Origin: Candidatus Bathyarchaeota archaeon
GTDB lineage: Archaea; Thermoproteota; Bathyarchaeia; Bathyarchaeales; Bathycorpusculaceae
Assembly (NCBI GenBank): GCA_026014665.1
Contig: JAOZHX010000022.1
Location: 1 to 64,000 of the forward strand
Direction of reading: 5' to 3'
Length of the DNA stretch: 64,000 bases
Position numbers and translations under genes: made by a program. Positions 51,730 through 59,763 of this stretch are shown one piece after another. Position 1 is the first letter of the stretch. Every line of letters starts with the position of its first letter. The notes beneath the pieces were generated by a model. That model saw nothing but the letters and a program-made list of their open reading frames with translations, ran no database searches and was not told the DNA's origin.

Positions 51730-51846
51730 TTAGTGAGAATGATGCACATGTTTGCCGCTTTCATGACCTTTTATGTGCTCTTCAAGCTTGTTGATCCGCT
51801 CTTTTAGTTCTTTAATCTCTGATTTAATTTCACTAATTTCACTCAT
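51730..51846 (-). CDS. His-tailed coiled-coil microprotein (38 aa, not in ORF track)
   Basis: ATG at 51846 to TAA at 51730. The product is a single amphipathic helix with heptad spacing (ISEIKSEIKELKERINKLEE) ending in a histidine-rich tail (KHVHHSH). CTTATATTAAG lies about 30-40 bp upstream and GGTGC four bases before ATG, so it has its own promoter. It is divergent from the NBP35 gene. The second NifX-like protein in that cluster also ends in a run of histidines. A metal-binding or metal-delivery accessory is a reasonable inference. Family unknown. Confidence 0.6.
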   Translation of the reverse strand: MSEISEIKSEIKELKERINKLEEHIKGHESGKHVHHSH

Positions 51847-52052
51847 AAAAGCACCAACTAAATAATTGATTCACTTAATATAAGGTTTTTTTCTGCTTGG
51901 CGAAACAGGTCAAGAAGCTAGGTCAGCTTACATTGTTGACCTTGTAACTGCCATCTATGGTTAAATCTTTGCCTAATTAAGTATATTTTACAAACAAAAA
52001 GTATTAATATCATTTAGCTTATAAACGATACCTGCAATCAACGGTGAAAAAA

Positions 52053-52976
52053 ATGACAAGCACAACCAAGCAAGTCAATGCGACTGAAGAATGCAACGGA
52101 AAATGCGATTCATGCAACACATCCAGCAGTTGCAATGACCAAAAAAAGCAGCAGTACGAACAAGAACAAAAACTAAAATTAAAACTAGGCAAAATCAAGC
52201 ATAAGATAGCAATAATCAGCGGCAAGGGCGGCGTGGGCAAGAGCACTGTAACCGCTAATCTCGCTATGGCGTTCGCAATGAATAAACATGAAAACCAAGT
52301 CGGTATTCTTGACGCCGATATCCACGGTCCCTGTATTCCAAAAATGCTCGGCCTCAAAGGGCAGACTTTGAAAGGTGGACCTGGTGGGTTGCTGTTTCCG
52401 GTCGTTGGCAAATTGGGTATAAAAGTTGTTTCGATGGATTTTTTGCTTCCCAACGATGAAGCGCCAGTGATTTGGCGTGGTCCATTGAAAATGAGGGTTA
52501 TCCAGCAGTTCCTGTCTGATGTGACTTGGGGCAATCTTGACTACCTCTTTGTTGACCTTCCACCTGGGACAGGTGATGAGCCGCTGAGTGTTGCGCAGTT
52601 GATTCCAGACTTGGATGGGGTGGTTATTGTAACTATGCCTTCGGAAGTTTCAGAAGCAGTTGTTAAAAAAGCAGTAACATTTGCTAGACAAATAGGCGTG
52701 CCCATAATTGGAATAATCGAAAACATGAGTGGATTTGTTTGTCCCGAGTGTGGGGCAGAAATAAACATTTTCAGAACTGGCGGTGGAAAAAGAATAGCTG
52801 ACGATTTGTCTGTTCCTTATTTGGGAAGCATTCCAATTGACCCTAACGTATGCAACGATTCAGATAATGGGTTACCTTTCATAGCTGAAAACAAAAATTC
52901 GCCTGCCACCAAAGCATTCAGAGAAATTGTCGAAAAGATTGAACATTTCGTTGCATCCGAGCCTGTAGAGAGGTGA
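52053..52976 (+). CDS. Mrp/NBP35-type iron-sulfur carrier ATPase
   Basis: A P-loop ATPase of about 307 aa. I use ATG at 52053, six bases after GGTGA; the track's GTG at 52044 falls in that site. The deviant Walker A is IISGKGGVGKSTVTANLA. Near the N terminus is a cysteine motif (CNGKCDSCNTSSSC) whose last three Cys have the C-x2-C-x5-C spacing of NBP35. The C-terminal CPECGAEINIF supplies the bridging CxxC for a shared [4Fe-4S] cluster. DILLP-type switch VDLPPGTGDE is present. It transfers iron-sulfur clusters to apoproteins. First gene of a seven-gene plus-strand cluster. Confidence 0.93.
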   Translation: MTSTTKQVNATEECNGKCDSCNTSSSCNDQKKQQYEQEQKLKLKLGKIKHKIAIISGKGGVGKSTVTANLAMAFAMNKHENQVGILDADIHGPCIPKMLGLKGQTLKGGPGGLLFPVVGKLGIKVVSMDFLLPNDEAPVIWRGPLKMRVIQQFLSDVTWGNLDYLFVDLPPGTGDEPLSVAQLIPDLDGVVIVTMPSEVSEAVVKKAVTFARQIGVPIIGIIENMSGFVCPECGAEINIFRTGGGKRIADDLSVPYLGSIPIDPNVCNDSDNGLPFIAENKNSPATKAFREIVEKIEHFVASEPVER

Positions 52977-52981
52977 TTTGT

Positions 52982-53290
52982 TTGATTGAAGAAACGTATG
53001 AGGGCGTTCCTCGAAGCAAGATTCCTTGGTACCCGACAATTGACTACGATAAGTGTACGGGTTGCGGATCCTGTGTTGATTATTGTACCGCAGGCGGCTT
53101 CGGCGTTTATGCACTTGAAAAGAAAGATGGGCAAAAACGACCTATCGTGAAGAATCCATATAACTGCATAGTGTTTTGCAGGGGTTGTGAAGATAAAGAT
53201 GTTTGTCCCGTTGGCGCCATTAGTCATCCATCAGACGAGGAGACTCAAAAAATAATCGAAAAACTGCAGAGTGCAGAATCTTTAGGTTGA
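52982..53290 (+). CDS. 4Fe-4S ferredoxin-like protein
   Basis: A protein of about 102 aa from TTG at 52982, with AGGTGAT five bases upstream (overlapping the NBP35 stop); the track uses GTG at 52973. CTGCGSCVDYC and CRGCEDKDVCPVGAI provide cysteines for one or two clusters, with more Cys near YNCIVFC. It follows NBP35 immediately, so it is co-translated and probably donates electrons or clusters to members of this operon. Confidence 0.88.
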   Translation: MIEETYEGVPRSKIPWYPTIDYDKCTGCGSCVDYCTAGGFGVYALEKKDGQKRPIVKNPYNCIVFCRGCEDKDVCPVGAISHPSDEETQKIIEKLQSAESLG

Positions 53291-53321
53291 TTTTATAGAA
53301 GGAAATTAGGAGAAAAAGAAA

Positions 53322-53717
53322 ATGAAAATATGTGTGAGTGCAACAGCAGACAATTTAGAAGCACAGTTAGACCCCCGTTTCGGCAGATGCCTCTACCTTA
53401 TGGTTGTTGATTCTGAAACGATGCAGTTTGAAGCAATCCCAAATATGGCGGCAGGTTCAACAGGCGGCGCAGGAATCCAAGCAGCACAAACCATCGCAAA
53501 CAAGGGCGTCAAAGTAGTTATAACTGGAAATGTCGGACCCAACGCCTTTGGTGCATTATCAGCAGCAGGTATAGAAATCGTGACAGCAGCCTCTGGAACA
53601 GTCAGAGAAGTGGTTGAGAAATTCAAAAAGGGCAAACTGCAGATGATAGCCGCACCAACTGTTAGAGAACACAACGGAATAAACAGGGGGCAAGGGAGAG
53701 GCATTTGGAAGCTTTAA
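53322..53717 (+). CDS. NifX/NifB-C-like (dinitrogenase FeMo-cofactor domain) protein
   Basis: A 131-aa protein of the NifX-NifB superfamily. AQLDPRFGRCLYLMVVDSE, AAGSTGGAGIQAAQTIANKG and VVITGNVGPNAFGALSAAG are the domain's motifs. AGGAGAAAAAGAAA precedes the ATG. Domains like this carry iron-sulfur or iron-molybdenum precursors. No nif structural genes are in the window, so general iron-sulfur trafficking is more likely than nitrogen fixation. Confidence 0.9.
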   Translation: MKICVSATADNLEAQLDPRFGRCLYLMVVDSETMQFEAIPNMAAGSTGGAGIQAAQTIANKGVKVVITGNVGPNAFGALSAAGIEIVTAASGTVREVVEKFKKGKLQMIAAPTVREHNGINRGQGRGIWKL

Positions 53718-53745
53718 CCAACCTGAATCAGAAGGAGGTGAGAAA

Positions 53746-54150
53746 TTGACAGACAAAATAATAGTTCCAACAGAAAACCAAGATGGCTTAAATGCGCCAT
53801 TAGCAGAACATTTCGGAAGAGCACCTTACTACACCATCGTTGAACTAGACGATAACGGAGAAATTTCAAATGTTAAGACAGTTCCAAACGTAGGTGAACA
53901 CGCAGGCGGCATGGGCTTTTCGCACGATAACATCCTACAATACAAACCAAACGCCATCATAGTCTACGGCATGGGCCCCAGAGGGTTGGATTCTTTCCAA
54001 AGTGCAGGTGTTGCAGTGCTGAAAGCAAACGCAGATACAGTCAAAGAGGTAATTTCAGCGTACAAGAATGATGCACTGCAGGAGCTTACAGAAGGCTGCG
54101 AACATGCACACCATCAAGCTGAACATCATGAGCATATACATCATCATTAA
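53746..54150 (+). CDS. NifX-like protein with histidine-rich tail
   Basis: A 134-aa protein from TTG, with GGAGGTGA close upstream. It is a second NifX-type domain (APLAEHFGRAPYYTIVELDD, AGGMGFSHDNILQYKPNAII, YGMGPRGLDSFQSAGVAVL). Its last 20 residues are histidine-rich (CEHAHHQAEHHEHIHHH), absent from the paralogue next door. The tail probably binds transition metal ions and would suit a metal-storage or delivery step. The same kind of His ending occurs in the microprotein at 51730. Confidence 0.9.
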   Translation: MTDKIIVPTENQDGLNAPLAEHFGRAPYYTIVELDDNGEISNVKTVPNVGEHAGGMGFSHDNILQYKPNAIIVYGMGPRGLDSFQSAGVAVLKANADTVKEVISAYKNDALQELTEGCEHAHHQAEHHEHIHHH

Positions 54151-54174
54151 ATTAAGAGCTATAATTCCGAGCGT

Positions 54175-54600
54175 ATGCTAATGCCAAGGAAGCCGATGAT
54201 TGAAGAAATGCTGTTAAAAGCTGGCTACTCAGAAAAAGCCATCAGATATTACTTAAATAAGACCAATGTTGGCTCAATTGAAAATCCAGATGCAGTCGCT
54301 ACCTATACTGGTCTCCCATGTGGAGACAAAATTACTCTTTATTTGAAATTTGAAAACGGATTAATCAAGGACGCAAAATTTGAATACATTGGCTGTGCTG
54401 GAACAGCCACTTCAGGCTCAGCATTAACAAGTTTGGCAGTAGGCAAGACAAGCCAGCAAGCCCAGAAAATCACCAAGGAAGACGTTTTAAGGGAGTTAGA
54501 CGGATTGCCTGAGAGTCATTGTGCAGAGCTCGCGGTTAATGCTTTGCGTAAAGCACTTGAAAAGATAGAAGAAGAAAAGCAGGGAACTTTGAGTTTATGA
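54175..54600 (+). CDS. NifU/IscU-like iron-sulfur scaffold protein
   Basis: A 141-aa scaffold-type protein. The three cluster cysteines are seen in TGLPCGDKITLYL, YIGCAGTATSGSALT and PESHCAELAV. The first ligand is followed by GD as in IscU, supplying the Asp that tunes cluster release. The N-terminal 40 residues (MIEEMLLKAGYSEKAIRYYL) are a helical extension not usual in IscU. The stop overlaps the next gene by 4 bp. It probably assembles clusters for the carrier ATPases around it; no IscS/SufS is present here. Confidence 0.85.
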   Translation: MLMPRKPMIEEMLLKAGYSEKAIRYYLNKTNVGSIENPDAVATYTGLPCGDKITLYLKFENGLIKDAKFEYIGCAGTATSGSALTSLAVGKTSQQAQKITKEDVLRELDGLPESHCAELAVNALRKALEKIEEEKQGTLSL

Positions 54601-55433
54601 TTGTCTCTATTGCAAGCGGTAAAGGCGGAACTGGAAAAACATCAGTTGCCGTAAACATGGCTCTTTCATTGGGAAACGTTAAACTTTTAGATTGTGATGT
54701 GGAAGAACCCAATGCTCATCTACTCTTGCATCCTGAAATGCAAAAAACTGAACCAGTCTACGCTTCGATTCCAAAGATAGACAGAGAACTTTGTAACGCT
54801 TGCGGGGAATGCACCAGATTCTGCCAGTACAACGCAATATTTGTAGCCCCTCAGAATATCCTTGTTTTTCCAGAGCTTTGCCACAGCTGCGGCGGATGCG
54901 CGTTGGTTTGCCCCCAAAAGGCAATCACTTGGGAAAAGCATAAAATCGGCACATTAAACTTTGGCGTAACCGATGGTATAGCGCTTGTTTATGGGGAGCT
55001 TGAAGTAAGCAAGCCTCTAGCGGTTCCAGTCATAAAAGCCGTGAAGAACCAAATTAAATACGGCGAAAACGTGATTCTGGATTCTCCACCTGGGACTTCA
55101 TGCCCATTTTTGGAAACCGTAAGGGGTAGCGATTTCTGCCTTCTCATCACGGAGCCGACTCCTTTTGGCTTGCATGACTTAAAAATAGCTGTTGAGGTTT
55201 TACGAAAAGTTGCAGTTCCTTTCGGTGTCGTTGTTAATCGTGCAGGTATAGGTGACAATAAAATGTACGATTACTGCAGGGAGGAGAACGTTCGTATTAT
55301 GCTTGAAATTCCGTATGAAAGGAGAATAGCTGAACTCTACTCCAAAGGCGTACCGTTCAGTTTAGAGATGCCTGAATGGGAAGAGAAGTTTCAGAGGCTC
55401 TATAATGAAATTATAAGGTTGGTTGGAAAATGA
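54597..55433 (+). CDS. MinD-like ATPase with inserted 4Fe-4S domain (first of two)
   Basis: A 278-aa protein: SGKGGTGKTSVAVNMALSLG (deviant Walker A), then at about 60-100 two ferredoxin motifs, CNACGECTRFC and CHSCGGCALVC, inserted before the ATPase domain resumes with NVILDSPPGTSCPFLET. The class (COG1149) accompanies NifX-like proteins in anaerobes and probably moves clusters or electrons in an ATP-dependent way. It overlaps its neighbours by 4 bp on each side, so the three are translated together. Confidence 0.9.
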   Translation: MIVSIASGKGGTGKTSVAVNMALSLGNVKLLDCDVEEPNAHLLLHPEMQKTEPVYASIPKIDRELCNACGECTRFCQYNAIFVAPQNILVFPELCHSCGGCALVCPQKAITWEKHKIGTLNFGVTDGIALVYGELEVSKPLAVPVIKAVKNQIKYGENVILDSPPGTSCPFLETVRGSDFCLLITEPTPFGLHDLKIAVEVLRKVAVPFGVVVNRAGIGDNKMYDYCREENVRIMLEIPYERRIAELYSKGVPFSLEMPEWEEKFQRLYNEIIRLVGK

Positions 55434-56293
55434 AGCAATTGACAATTTTAAGCGGCAAAGGCGGTACAGGTAAAACCTCGATAACTGCCACTTTCGCGGT
55501 ACTGGCGAAAAATACTGTTGTTGCAGATTGTGACGTGGATGCGCCTGATCTTCACATGCTTTTGCATCCTGAAGTCATTAAAGAACAACAGTTTATTGGT
55601 TCAAAATTAGCGGTTATCGACTGCATGAAGTGTGTGAAGTGTGGTTTGTGCAGAGAAAACTGCAATTTTGGCGCTGTAACCAGCGATTTAGAAGTTGATG
55701 CTATTGCTTGTGAGGGGTGTGGTGTCTGTAAAGCTGTGTGTCCAGTTGGAGCCATATCTTTAGCTCCAAAAGTTTCTGGAAGAGCCTTCATTTCAAAGAC
55801 TAAATACGGCTTCATGTCTCACGCCCTGCTTAATCCAGGTGAATCGAATTCTGGAAAGCTCGTCACTTTGGTTCGACAAAACGCTAAAAACGTAGCGCAA
55901 GAAGAGCACTTTGACCAGATCATTATTGACGGTTCACCAGGGATAGGTTGCCCTGTAATAGCTTCCGTCACTGGAGTGGATGCAGCCTTGGTAGTAACAG
56001 AGCCGACGATATCGGGAATTCATGATCTTAAAAGAGTTCTCACGCTGCTAAATCACTTCAACGTGGCACCCTTTGTTTGCATAAACATGTACGATGTAAA
56101 CGTAAGCAACACCACAAAGATATTGAGCTTCTGCAAAGAAAATAGAACAGAAGTTGTAGGCATTATACCCTTTAGCCCTGATGTTACTCAGGCAATGGTT
56201 AACGGAAAAACCGTTGTAGAGTACAAGCCTGAAAGCGGCGTGGCGCAGGAGATAGCAAGCATGTGGAACAGGATGCAACAATTTTTTACATGA
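55430..56293 (+). CDS. MinD-like ATPase with inserted 4Fe-4S domain (second of two)
   Basis: A 287-aa paralogue of the preceding protein: LSGKGGTGKTSITATFAVLA, then CMKCVKCGLCRENC and CEGCGVCKAVC, then QIIIDGSPGIGCPVIASVTG. The pair may work as a heterodimer, as the two genes overlap by 4 bp and differ throughout. This is the last tightly packed gene; a gap of about 100 bp follows. Confidence 0.9.
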   Translation: MKQLTILSGKGGTGKTSITATFAVLAKNTVVADCDVDAPDLHMLLHPEVIKEQQFIGSKLAVIDCMKCVKCGLCRENCNFGAVTSDLEVDAIACEGCGVCKAVCPVGAISLAPKVSGRAFISKTKYGFMSHALLNPGESNSGKLVTLVRQNAKNVAQEEHFDQIIIDGSPGIGCPVIASVTGVDAALVVTEPTISGIHDLKRVLTLLNHFNVAPFVCINMYDVNVSNTTKILSFCKENRTEVVGIIPFSPDVTQAMVNGKTVVEYKPESGVAQEIASMWNRMQQFFT

Positions 56294-56392
56294 AGGATAA
56301 GCTATTTGTCGAAGTAAAAGTTTTGAAAACAGGACTTTTTTTATACATTGAAGTAAATAAGTGGCAAAAGCAGTTTAATGTAATAGGAGGCG

Positions 56393-57388
56393 TTGAAAAT
56401 CGAAGTTTTACTGTTATCGGAACAGGAAGTTGCTGGGCTAATATCAATCCAAGAGGTCATGGATGCCGTTGAGCAGGCTTTCAAAGAGGACGCCTTAGGT
56501 TATGCCCAAAATCCTCCGAAGGTCTACTTGAACTTCCCAAGGTACAACGGTGACCTAAGAGTAATGCCTGCTTATTTGGAAAGGCAAGACACTGCCGCCG
56601 TTAAGATTGTGAGTTCACACCCCGATAACTTGCAGAAGTTTGGTTTGCCCTCGGTCCAAGGTTCAATACTGCTCATCGACCCAAGAAACGGTTCGCTCCT
56701 GTCAATAATGGACGGGAAGCATATCACTGCGATGCGAACGGCTGCTGCAGGCGGCATAGCTGCCAAGTATCTTGCGAATAAAAACTCCAAAACAGCTGCA
56801 TTCATAGGCGCAGGAGCACAGGCAAGGACACAGTTTTTAGCTCTGCTTGCAGTTTGCCCCTCGATTAAAGAAATCAGAGTCTGGGACATATCACAAGCCG
56901 CTGTTGAAAATTTCTCTTCTGATGTGAAGTCGAAAGCTAACCAAATTAGAATTTCAACTCCAAATGATACTTCTAAGGCGGTTAAAGGCGCTGACATCGT
57001 TGTTACAACTACGCCTTCAAAGGAACCTTTGATTTTGGATGATTGGGTTTCTGAGGGCACTCATTTTAACTGCATTGGCGCTGATGCTCCAGGAAAAGAA
57101 GAGCTTGATCCTAAAATCCTAAAACGATCAAAGATAATTGTTGACAACTACGAGCAAGCTTGCCACAGCGGCGAAATAAACGTTCCATTATCCAAAGGAA
57201 TCATAAGCAAAGATGACATTTGGGCGGAGATGGGCGAAGTTCTTATCGGCAAGAAAGCGGGCAGAGTTTCGACGCGAGAGATAACCGTTTTTGATACCAC
57301 GGGCATTGCAGTTGAGGATGCTGTGACAGCGAGACTTGTCTACTTGAAAGCTTTGCAAAGCCAGCGTGGTTCCTTGATAAACCTATAA
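56393..57388 (+). CDS. Ornithine cyclodeaminase / mu-crystallin family enzyme
   Basis: A 331-aa NAD-dependent enzyme. LISIQEVMDAVEQAFKED, KIVSSHPDNLQKFGLPSVQG, MDGKHITAMRTAAAGGIAAK and the Rossmann loop AFIGAGAQARTQFLALLAV define the family. Members act as ornithine cyclodeaminase, alanine dehydrogenase or ketimine reductase; the residues visible do not decide which. The TTG start lies only two bases after AGGAGG, which is closer than ideal. It follows the iron-sulfur genes on the same strand, but a functional link is not evident. Confidence 0.88.
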   Translation: MKIEVLLLSEQEVAGLISIQEVMDAVEQAFKEDALGYAQNPPKVYLNFPRYNGDLRVMPAYLERQDTAAVKIVSSHPDNLQKFGLPSVQGSILLIDPRNGSLLSIMDGKHITAMRTAAAGGIAAKYLANKNSKTAAFIGAGAQARTQFLALLAVCPSIKEIRVWDISQAAVENFSSDVKSKANQIRISTPNDTSKAVKGADIVVTTTPSKEPLILDDWVSEGTHFNCIGADAPGKEELDPKILKRSKIIVDNYEQACHSGEINVPLSKGIISKDDIWAEMGEVLIGKKAGRVSTREITVFDTTGIAVEDAVTARLVYLKALQSQRGSLINL

Positions 57389-57403
57389 TTTTTTACAGGA
57401 TAC

Positions 57404-57664
57404 CTACTCGTTCATGGGATAGGTATATTCCATAGTTTCTAAATACTCCAATGTCTTTGCTTCCTCAACTCGTCGTTTACGCTCATTTTCTTCTGCGAGT
57501 TTGATCGCGCAACATTTTTCAGCGATTAAAGATTTGATGGCTTGCTTATTAATCTCTAAACCAAAGTGCCGTCTTAAAAGTTCAAGGTTTTGAGCTTCTA
57601 TTTCATCAAAATCGATAATTTCAACTAACTTTTCGCTTACTTGCGAAGATTTTTCTTTAAGCGT
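57404..57664 (-). CDS. Hidden 86-aa gene with apparent ACG start
   Basis: An open frame runs from about 57700 to TAG at 57404, but it contains no ATG, GTG or TTG until near its end, so the ORF track missed it. AGGAGGTGA lies 37 bp after the methyltransferase stop and is followed, after seven bases, by ACG at 57664. The product is charged and helical (QVSEKLVEIIDFDEIEAQN, LRRHFGLEINKQAIKSLIAE, KCCAIKLAEENERKRRVEEA). It is fourth in the peroxiredoxin-wHTH-methyltransferase run. Either ACG starts it or the sequence has a T-to-C change. Function unknown. Confidence 0.6.
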   Translation of the reverse strand, partial: TLKEKSSQVSEKLVEIIDFDEIEAQNLELLRRHFGLEINKQAIKSLIAEKCCAIKLAEENERKRRVEEAKTLEYLETMEYTYPMNE

Positions 57665-57701
57665 TTTTTCACCTCCTTTTTTCTGAAGATAAAAGGCGGT
57701 T

Positions 57702-58391
57702 TTACCCAGAGGCCTCCTTTAGTATTGGTACACTCTCTTGTGAAAAGATGGTGAATGATTGTTGTGGTAAAAATTCCAAATCTTTCTCGAGCTGATAGCC
57801 AGCTTCTTGCATTTCTTTTATTATCGTTTCTTTAGATAAAGAATGACCAAAAAGATTGTGAAGACTCAAACCACTTGTGCGCCTATATTCGATTATGGCA
57901 ACCCTTCCACCGGTTTCCAATGCATTCTTTAATCGCTTGAAATATTCTGGTCTATTTGCGAGATGGTGACAAACATTACGCATGAAGACTAAATCCACAC
58001 TTTTTTCAGGCAGATTTGGGTTGTCTTTTTTCGTGAGGATTGTTTCGACATTAAGAAGCTCCTTTTCTTTTGCTGCATTTTGAATGAATGACAAAAAATC
58101 AGGGTTTGTGTCTACAGCAAAAACATGCCCTTTTACCCCCACAGTTTCAGCAAAGCGTAAGGTGAAATAACCCCCGCCGGATCCGATGTCCGCGATTGCT
58201 TGACCTGTCTTCAATTCTAAAGCGTGCAGTATTTCGTCTGGTTCGTTAATCGGGTCAGAAGCCTTTTTGTTAAAAAGCTCTGCTTTAAGGTTTCTCTTCC
58301 TTTTGCTATTCAAAACCCCTGAGTTTTGAACGTTATCTTTGAGCAAACTGAAAAAAGAAGGAAAAATAGGCGTATTTCGCTGCGGTTTCAT
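57702..58391 (-). CDS. Class I SAM-dependent methyltransferase
   Basis: A 229-aa methyltransferase. Motif I is IADIGSGGGYFTLRFAE. Then AVDTNPDFL (acidic ribose-binding residue), LPEKSVDLVFMRNVCHHLAN (motif IV region) and LETGGRVAIIEYRR follow, as in UbiE/ArsM-type enzymes. The three Cys of ArsM are not obvious. The first 30 residues are basic. It overlaps the upstream winged-helix gene by 4 bp and sits in a run with peroxiredoxin. The substrate is unknown. Confidence 0.88.
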   Translation of the reverse strand: MKPQRNTPIFPSFFSLLKDNVQNSGVLNSKRKRNLKAELFNKKASDPINEPDEILHALELKTGQAIADIGSGGGYFTLRFAETVGVKGHVFAVDTNPDFLSFIQNAAKEKELLNVETILTKKDNPNLPEKSVDLVFMRNVCHHLANRPEYFKRLKNALETGGRVAIIEYRRTSGLSLHNLFGHSLSKETIIKEMQEAGYQLEKDLEFLPQQSFTIFSQESVPILKEASG

Positions 58392-58609
58392 TGAATTGCC
58401 TTTTCCCCCGTCTTCGAGAGCCCGTATTTTTCCTGTGTTTCCTCGACTAGACCCGCGTTTTTAAGTTCTCTTAGACCGCTTCTCACCCGAAACAACGGTT
58501 GCCCCGTTTTGCTAGCAATCTCTTCAGGAGATAATGCGCCTTCCTTTAAAGATTTTAGAACTGTTATTCCGCTTCCTGTAGGCTTTCCATCTGGCGATAT
58601 GCAGGGCAT
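58388..58609 (-). CDS. Small winged-helix protein
   Basis: A 73-aa winged helix: SLKEGALSPEEIASKTGQPL, FRVRSGLRELKNAGLVEETQ and KYGLSKTGEKAIQ. The N-terminal CISPDGKPTGSG has one Cys. It begins just after the peroxiredoxin stop and overlaps the methyltransferase start by 4 bp. Probably a local transcription regulator of this redox operon. Confidence 0.85.
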   Translation of the reverse strand: MPCISPDGKPTGSGITVLKSLKEGALSPEEIASKTGQPLFRVRSGLRELKNAGLVEETQEKYGLSKTGEKAIQ

Positions 58610-58610
58610 T

Positions 58611-59270
58611 TTATGCGCCTTCTGGAACTTTTTTGGTGCAGAGGTACCAGTCTTTGCATTCGAAGCCTTGCTTTAGTCTTTCTTCGGCTTGTTCTGCAGT
58701 GCTTGGAGGCGGAACCACCACGGGGTCACCCGGTTTCCAGTTGGCGGGTGTTGCTACTTTGTATTTGTCAGATGTCTGCAAAGCATCTATGAGTCTTAGA
58801 ATTTCCGCCATGTTTCTGCCAGTGGTCAGAGGATAATAGAGCATAGCTCTTATTTTACTCTCTGGGTCAATGATAAAAACGCACCGCACCGTCTCGGTCT
58901 TGCTCTGTTGGGGATGTATCATTCCGAATTTCTTGGCGACTTCCTTGTTTAGGTCTGCAATTATTGGAAAAGGGATTTTTACGCCCATCTTTTCTTCGCA
59001 ATTTCTTATCCAAGCAATGTGAGAGGAGACGCTGTCAACGCTTAGACCCAAGAGTTCAGTGTTTCTTTTCTTGAGCTCGTCGTAGATTTCAGTGAAAGCC
59101 ATAAACTCGGTTGTGCAAACTGGGGTGAAGTCGGCTGGATGCGAGAACAGGATGAGCCAGGTGCCCTTGTAATCGGAGAGTCTTAGGGTTCCCTGTGTTG
59201 TTACTGCTTCAAAATCAGGGGCTGTTTGACCTAATACTGGAAAACCAGTCTCTTCTTTTTGGGCTTCCAT
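58611..59270 (-). CDS. Peroxiredoxin (archaeal Prx6-type, 2-Cys)
   Basis: A 219-aa thiol peroxidase reducing hydrogen peroxide and organic peroxides. The peroxidatic Cys lies in DFTPVCTTEF near residue 52. Arg in ETVRCVFIIDP is conserved. The C-terminal pair CKDWYLC, spaced like the resolving Cys of the Aeropyrum thiol peroxidase, ends the protein. The length is that of the archaeal Prx6-like group. First gene of the minus-strand run with the winged-helix and methyltransferase genes. Confidence 0.95.
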   Translation of the reverse strand: MEAQKEETGFPVLGQTAPDFEAVTTQGTLRLSDYKGTWLILFSHPADFTPVCTTEFMAFTEIYDELKKRNTELLGLSVDSVSSHIAWIRNCEEKMGVKIPFPIIADLNKEVAKKFGMIHPQQSKTETVRCVFIIDPESKIRAMLYYPLTTGRNMAEILRLIDALQTSDKYKVATPANWKPGDPVVVPPPSTAEQAEERLKQGFECKDWYLCTKKVPEGA

Positions 59271-59392
59271 CGTCTTTTTTCACTTCGAAGAATCCGTATA
59301 ATACTTATTGTCGTATGTTTAATAAAAATTTTCTTATTTGTTTGTTTATTTTCTAAACATTTTCTAAACATTTAGTCGGATTCAAGCGCCAA

Positions 59393-59728
59393 CTATTTTT
59401 CACCCTTTTGAGCATCTTTGCTTGGAGCCGCTGTCACCACGTAGATTGGTCTCCCTTCGCTAAGCGCCTGCGCCGTCTTGCGTCGTGCACTTTGAACCAG
59501 TCTCCATATGGTTCCTCTCGAAATGTTCATTTTCTGCCCTGCCTTTTCTTGGGACAAACCCTCGAGGTCCACCAGTCTAAACGCTTCCACTTCTGCAAAC
59601 TCTACAAACACTGGTTCAAGATGCCCTGGTTGATTAGGTGTAAAGGTTGTAACTTGCGGGATAGCTCCTAAGGTAACGGGTTTTGGGAATCTTCCTCTTC
59701 TACCATACCTGTGTCTTTCTCGCCACAT
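59393..59728 (-). CDS. DUF134 family DNA-binding protein
   Basis: A 111-aa protein. The N-terminal RGRFPKPVTLG and the helix-turn-helix segment EAFRLVDLEGLSQEKAGQKM, followed by NISRGTIWRLVQSARRKTAQ, are typical of the DUF134 (sigma-4-like helix-turn-helix) family. Members often sit beside NifX-like or DUF5320 genes. It is preceded by a 52-codon gene and is divergent from the DUF5320 gene. The paired TGTG-N6-CACA elements between may be its targets. Confidence 0.88.
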   Translation of the reverse strand: MWRERHRYGRRGRFPKPVTLGAIPQVTTFTPNQPGHLEPVFVEFAEVEAFRLVDLEGLSQEKAGQKMNISRGTIWRLVQSARRKTAQALSEGRPIYVVTAAPSKDAQKGEK

Positions 59729-59763
59729 TGAAGTTCTATTCCTTTCCTGACGTATTTTTTCGT

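Noticed and set aside
52053-56293. Nitrogen fixation cluster
   Set aside because: NifX- and NifU-like names come from domain families; no nifHDK, nifB or nifEN is present.
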